This document shows positions 62,401 through 64,000 of a stretch of DNA of 64,000 nucleotides, piece after piece. The notes below the pieces were generated by a model. That model was not told where the DNA came from, did no database searches, and worked only from the letters and a program-made list of their open reading frames with translations. Numbering within the stretch: position 1 is the first letter of the stretch; each line of letters opens with the position of its first letter. The position numbers and the translations under genes are program-made. This stretch comes from Streptomyces mobaraensis (lineage in GTDB: Bacteria > Actinomycetota > Actinomycetes > Streptomycetales > Streptomycetaceae): NCBI RefSeq assembly GCF_020099395.1, contig NZ_CP083590.1, positions 62,001-126,000 of the forward strand, read 5' to 3'.

Positions 62401-64000
62401 CGACCGCCCCGAGCGGCCCGAGACCCGCGCCGCGCTCGCCCGCCTGTGGACCCGGGGGCACGCCGTCGACTGGACCGCGCTCCACACCGGCGCGCCCGCC
62501 CGCCGCGTCGACCTCCCCACGTACCCGTTCCAGCGCCGCCGGTTCTGGCTGGAGGCCGCCCCCGACACCGGCGACGTCACGACGCTCGGCCAGGCCCCCG
62601 CGGGCCACCCGCTGCTCGGCGCGGCCGTCGCCGTCCCCGGCAGCGACGCCACCGTGCTCACCGGCCGCATCGGCCCCCGTACGCATGCCTGGCTGGCCGA
62701 CCACGTGGTGCTCGGCACCACCCTCCTCCCCGGCACCGCCCTCCTCGAACTCGCCCTGCACGCCGGCGACCACACCGGCACCCCGCACGTCGAGGAACTG
62801 ACCCTCCAGGCTCCGCTGGCCCTCTCGCCGGACGCGCACACCGATCTGCGGGTGGAGGTCAACGCCCCGGACGCCACGGGCGGCCGCGCCCTGACCGTCC
62901 ACAGCCGTCCGCACGGCGCCGCGCACACCGTGCCGTGGACCCTGCACGCCACCGCGACGCTCACACCGGAGGCGCCTGCCCCTGACACGGATCTCGGCAC
63001 ATGGCCGCCGCCCGGCGCCCGGCCGATCCCTCTGGAGGGCGTATACGAACGACTGGCGGCCGACGGCTACCTCTACGGGCCCGCGTTCCAGGGCCTGCGG
63101 GCCGCCTGGCGGCGCGGCGACGAGGTGTTCGCCGAGGTCGCCCTGCCGGAGGACGCCCACCAGGACGCCGCCGGCTACCTCGTGCACCCGGCCCTCCTCG
63201 ACGCGGCGCTGCACGCCACCGACCTCGGCCGGGACGACGGCAGCGACAGCGGCGGGGAGCGCGGGGGGCAGACCGCCCTCCCGTTCGCCTGGACCGGCGT
63301 CAGCGTGCACGCGACGGGGGCGACCTCGCTGCGCGTCGCCGTCACCAGCACCGCCAACGATGGGCTGCGGCTGCGGCTCGCCGACCCGGCGGGCCGGCCG
63401 GTCGCCACGGTGGGCGAGCTGGCCATGCGGCCGGTGACGGCCGACCAGATGGCGGCGGCCCGCGACGGCGCCGACACCTCCCTGCACGTCGTGGAGTGGA
63501 CCACTCTGTCGGTCGCCGAGCAGGCGGCGGACAGCGGCACCGCCCTTACGACGTGGGCGGCGCTCGGGCCGCGGGCCGAGCAGTGGGAGTGGACCGGCGC
63601 CACGGCGTACACGGACGTGGAGGACCTGGTCGGCGACCTGCCCGACGTCGTCGTCCTCACCTGCCCGGAGGGCCGGGACGGCGGCGACGGTGATGGCGGT
63701 GACGGCGTGGACATGCCGCAGCGGGTGCGTGAAGCCACCCGCTCCGCGCTCGGCACGCTCCAGGACTGGCTGGACGACGAGCGGTACGCCGAGTCGCGTC
63801 TGGTGGTCGTGACGCGTGGGGCGGTCGGGCCGCGCGGTGAGCGGAACGACGAGGCGGACCTGGCGGGCGCGGCGGTGTGGGGCCTGGTGCGCGCCGCCCA
63901 GGCCGAGCACCCGGACCGCTTCACCCTGCTGGACTGGGACGGGACACCGGTCCCGCTCCCCCGGCTGACGGCCGCGCTGGCGAGCGGTGAGCCGGAACTG
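59462..64000 (+). CDS. Type I PKS, loading ACP plus first module KS-AT-DH-(KR), partial
   Basis: The first 1513 residues of a larger PKS; the 3' end is beyond the window. It starts with a loading ACP alone (Ser88 in GFDSLS) and no loading AT or KS, as expected when a discrete acyltransferase delivers the starter. Module 1 follows: KS (about 150-575; Cys321 in TVDTACSGS), AT (about 680-1030; Ser775 in GHSIGE, HAFH: malonyl), DH (about 1045-1325; His1081 in [10 protein letters not shown], Asp1247 in LLDAALH) and the start of the KR structural subdomain. No N-terminal docking coil is present, which fits the first PKS of the line. The ATG at 59462 has GGAGAG upstream. More modules are probably encoded further right. 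Confidence 0.93.
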   Translation, partial: MTESENVPTPSGAASAGTAGEPGGAPETGPRARALLVERLTGRTAAEQERVVLELVHEHTVAALRRARPDTKGPVDTERPFLELGFDSLSAVDLHARLTAATGLELPVTAVYDHPTPAALGRLVRTRALGLAPEPVAVPVREAAGDDDDPVAIIGMACHYPGGVDSPEAFWTLLAEGREVLSDFPTDRGWDVPGMFDPDPDRPGKSYVDKGGFLDRAAEFDADFFKISPREALAMDPQQRLILETSWEALERSGVNPASLRGSRTGVFFGAEVHEYGTRVHQAPLGLDGYLMTGNAPSVASGRVSYTLGLEGPAVTVDTACSGSLVSLHLAAQSLRDGECSLALVGGVAVMGSPGMFTAFSRQRGLAPDGRCKAFAEAADGTGFSEGVGVFVVERLSDARRNGHRVLAVVRGSAINQDGASNGLTAPNGPSQQRLILQALANAGLRPADVDAVDAHGTGTKLGDPIEAQAILATYGQERPEGRPLRLGSAKSNLGHTQAAGGAASVIKMVLAMRHGVLPRTLHVDAPSSHVDWTAGDVELLTEALPWDTPDGRPRRAGISAFGISGTNAHVIIEEPPADDPADGAEGPAADVTGQPGIPLLLSARSPEALGAQAAGVLALLAGEDAPEPSDVAYALATTRAELEHRAVITDGGTAGLRALAEGAAEAAGVVLDTVAGGRLAFLFTGQGAQRACMGRELYDAFPVFARALDDACGYLDLQLERPLLDVLFAPEGSEAAALLDRTEYAQPALFAVETALFRLVESWGVRPDVLAGHSIGEIAAAHAAGVFTLEDACALVAARGRLMQELPEGGVMAALQCTEEEALALLDGAADAAVAAVNGPRAVVVSGARATVAPIVEKLREQGRKTSMLKVSHAFHSPLMEPMLDGFRQLAEILDYAEPRIPLVSTVTGRTAGPGELTAPEYWVTHVREAVRFADGVRALADDGVTAFLEIGPDAVLTAMAGTALPDDTSAVCVPLLRRDRPERPETRAALARLWTRGHAVDWTALHTGAPARRVDLPTYPFQRRRFWLEAAPDTGDVTTLGQAPAGHPLLGAAVAVPGSDATVLTGRIGPRTHAWLADHVVLGTTLLPGTALLELALHAGDHTGTPHVEELTLQAPLALSPDAHTDLRVEVNAPDATGGRALTVHSRPHGAAHTVPWTLHATATLTPEAPAPDTDLGTWPPPGARPIPLEGVYERLAADGYLYGPAFQGLRAAWRRGDEVFAEVALPEDAHQDAAGYLVHPALLDAALHATDLGRDDGSDSGGERGGQTALPFAWTGVSVHATGATSLRVAVTSTANDGLRLRLADPAGRPVATVGELAMRPVTADQMAAARDGADTSLHVVEWTTLSVAEQAADSGTALTTWAALGPRAEQWEWTGATAYTDVEDLVGDLPDVVVLTCPEGRDGGDGDGGDGVDMPQRVREATRSALGTLQDWLDDERYAESRLVVVTRGAVGPRGERNDEADLAGAAVWGLVRAAQAEHPDRFTLLDWDGTPVPLPRLTAALASGEPEL

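Noticed and set aside
1..64000. CRISPR arrays, tRNA or rRNA genes, insertion sequences
   Set aside because: Looked for spaced repeats, tRNA-like termini and transposase motifs by eye; none found.

Overview
The window is very GC-rich, uses G/C-ending codons almost throughout, and has GTG and TTG starts and rare in-frame TTA codons. This is typical of Streptomyces or a close actinomycete. About three quarters of it (roughly 12.0-64.0 kb) is most of a type I modular polyketide synthase (PKS) gene cluster. The left 12 kb is ordinary accessory chromosome. No rRNA, tRNA, CRISPR array, insertion sequence or replication origin was seen.

Left flank (1-11.6 kb): a truncated alpha/beta hydrolase; a secreted tripeptidyl-aminopeptidase-type hydrolase; a MarR-type regulator; a secreted VanX-type D-Ala-D-Ala dipeptidase; a small-molecule methyltransferase; an acidic hypothetical protein; an orphan Ntn-hydrolase; an ECF41 (SigJ-type) sigma factor divergent from its usual AhpD/carboxymuconolactone-decarboxylase partner; a secreted transglycosylase-like protein; a decayed patch holding the 3' ends of a LysR gene and an SDR gene; and an amino-acid permease.

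Cluster, left arm: a large LuxR-family (LAL) regulator (12.1-15.0 kb, +) with a TTA codon near its start, and a family-1 glycosyltransferase (15.0-16.3 kb, -), also with a TTA codon. Four PKS genes follow on the minus strand and are transcribed 48.1 -> 16.8 kb: a one-module protein (KS-AT-DH-KR-ACP), a one-module protein (KS-AT-KR-ACP), a three-module protein (three KS-AT-DH-KR-ACP, the first DH lacking its catalytic His), and a final KS-AT-ACP-TE protein with no reductive domain. All ATs have malonyl-type motifs.

Cluster, right arm: a 690-bp divergent promoter region (48.1-48.8 kb) feeds a tightly packed plus-strand operon: an amidohydrolase (VinJ type), a P450, a 3Fe-4S ferredoxin, a discrete acyltransferase (VinK), a discrete ACP (VinL), two adenylating ligases (VinM, VinN), a PLP decarboxylase (VinO), and both subunits of a glutamate-mutase-like B12 enzyme. 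Next is the first PKS, which opens with a loading ACP and no loading AT and runs off the window. This is the beta-amino-acid starter cassette known from vicenistatin. Glutamate is rearranged to 3-methylaspartate, loaded on the free ACP, decarboxylated to 3-aminoisobutyrate, capped with an amino acid, passed to the PKS, extended, uncapped, and cyclised by the TE to a macrolactam.

The absence of methylmalonyl-type ATs in the visible modules argues that the product is not vicenistatin itself. It is more likely an unbranched polyene/polyol macrolactam, possibly ending in a beta-keto amide, oxidised by the P450 and possibly glycosylated. The exact product cannot be fixed because the first PKS gene is incomplete.
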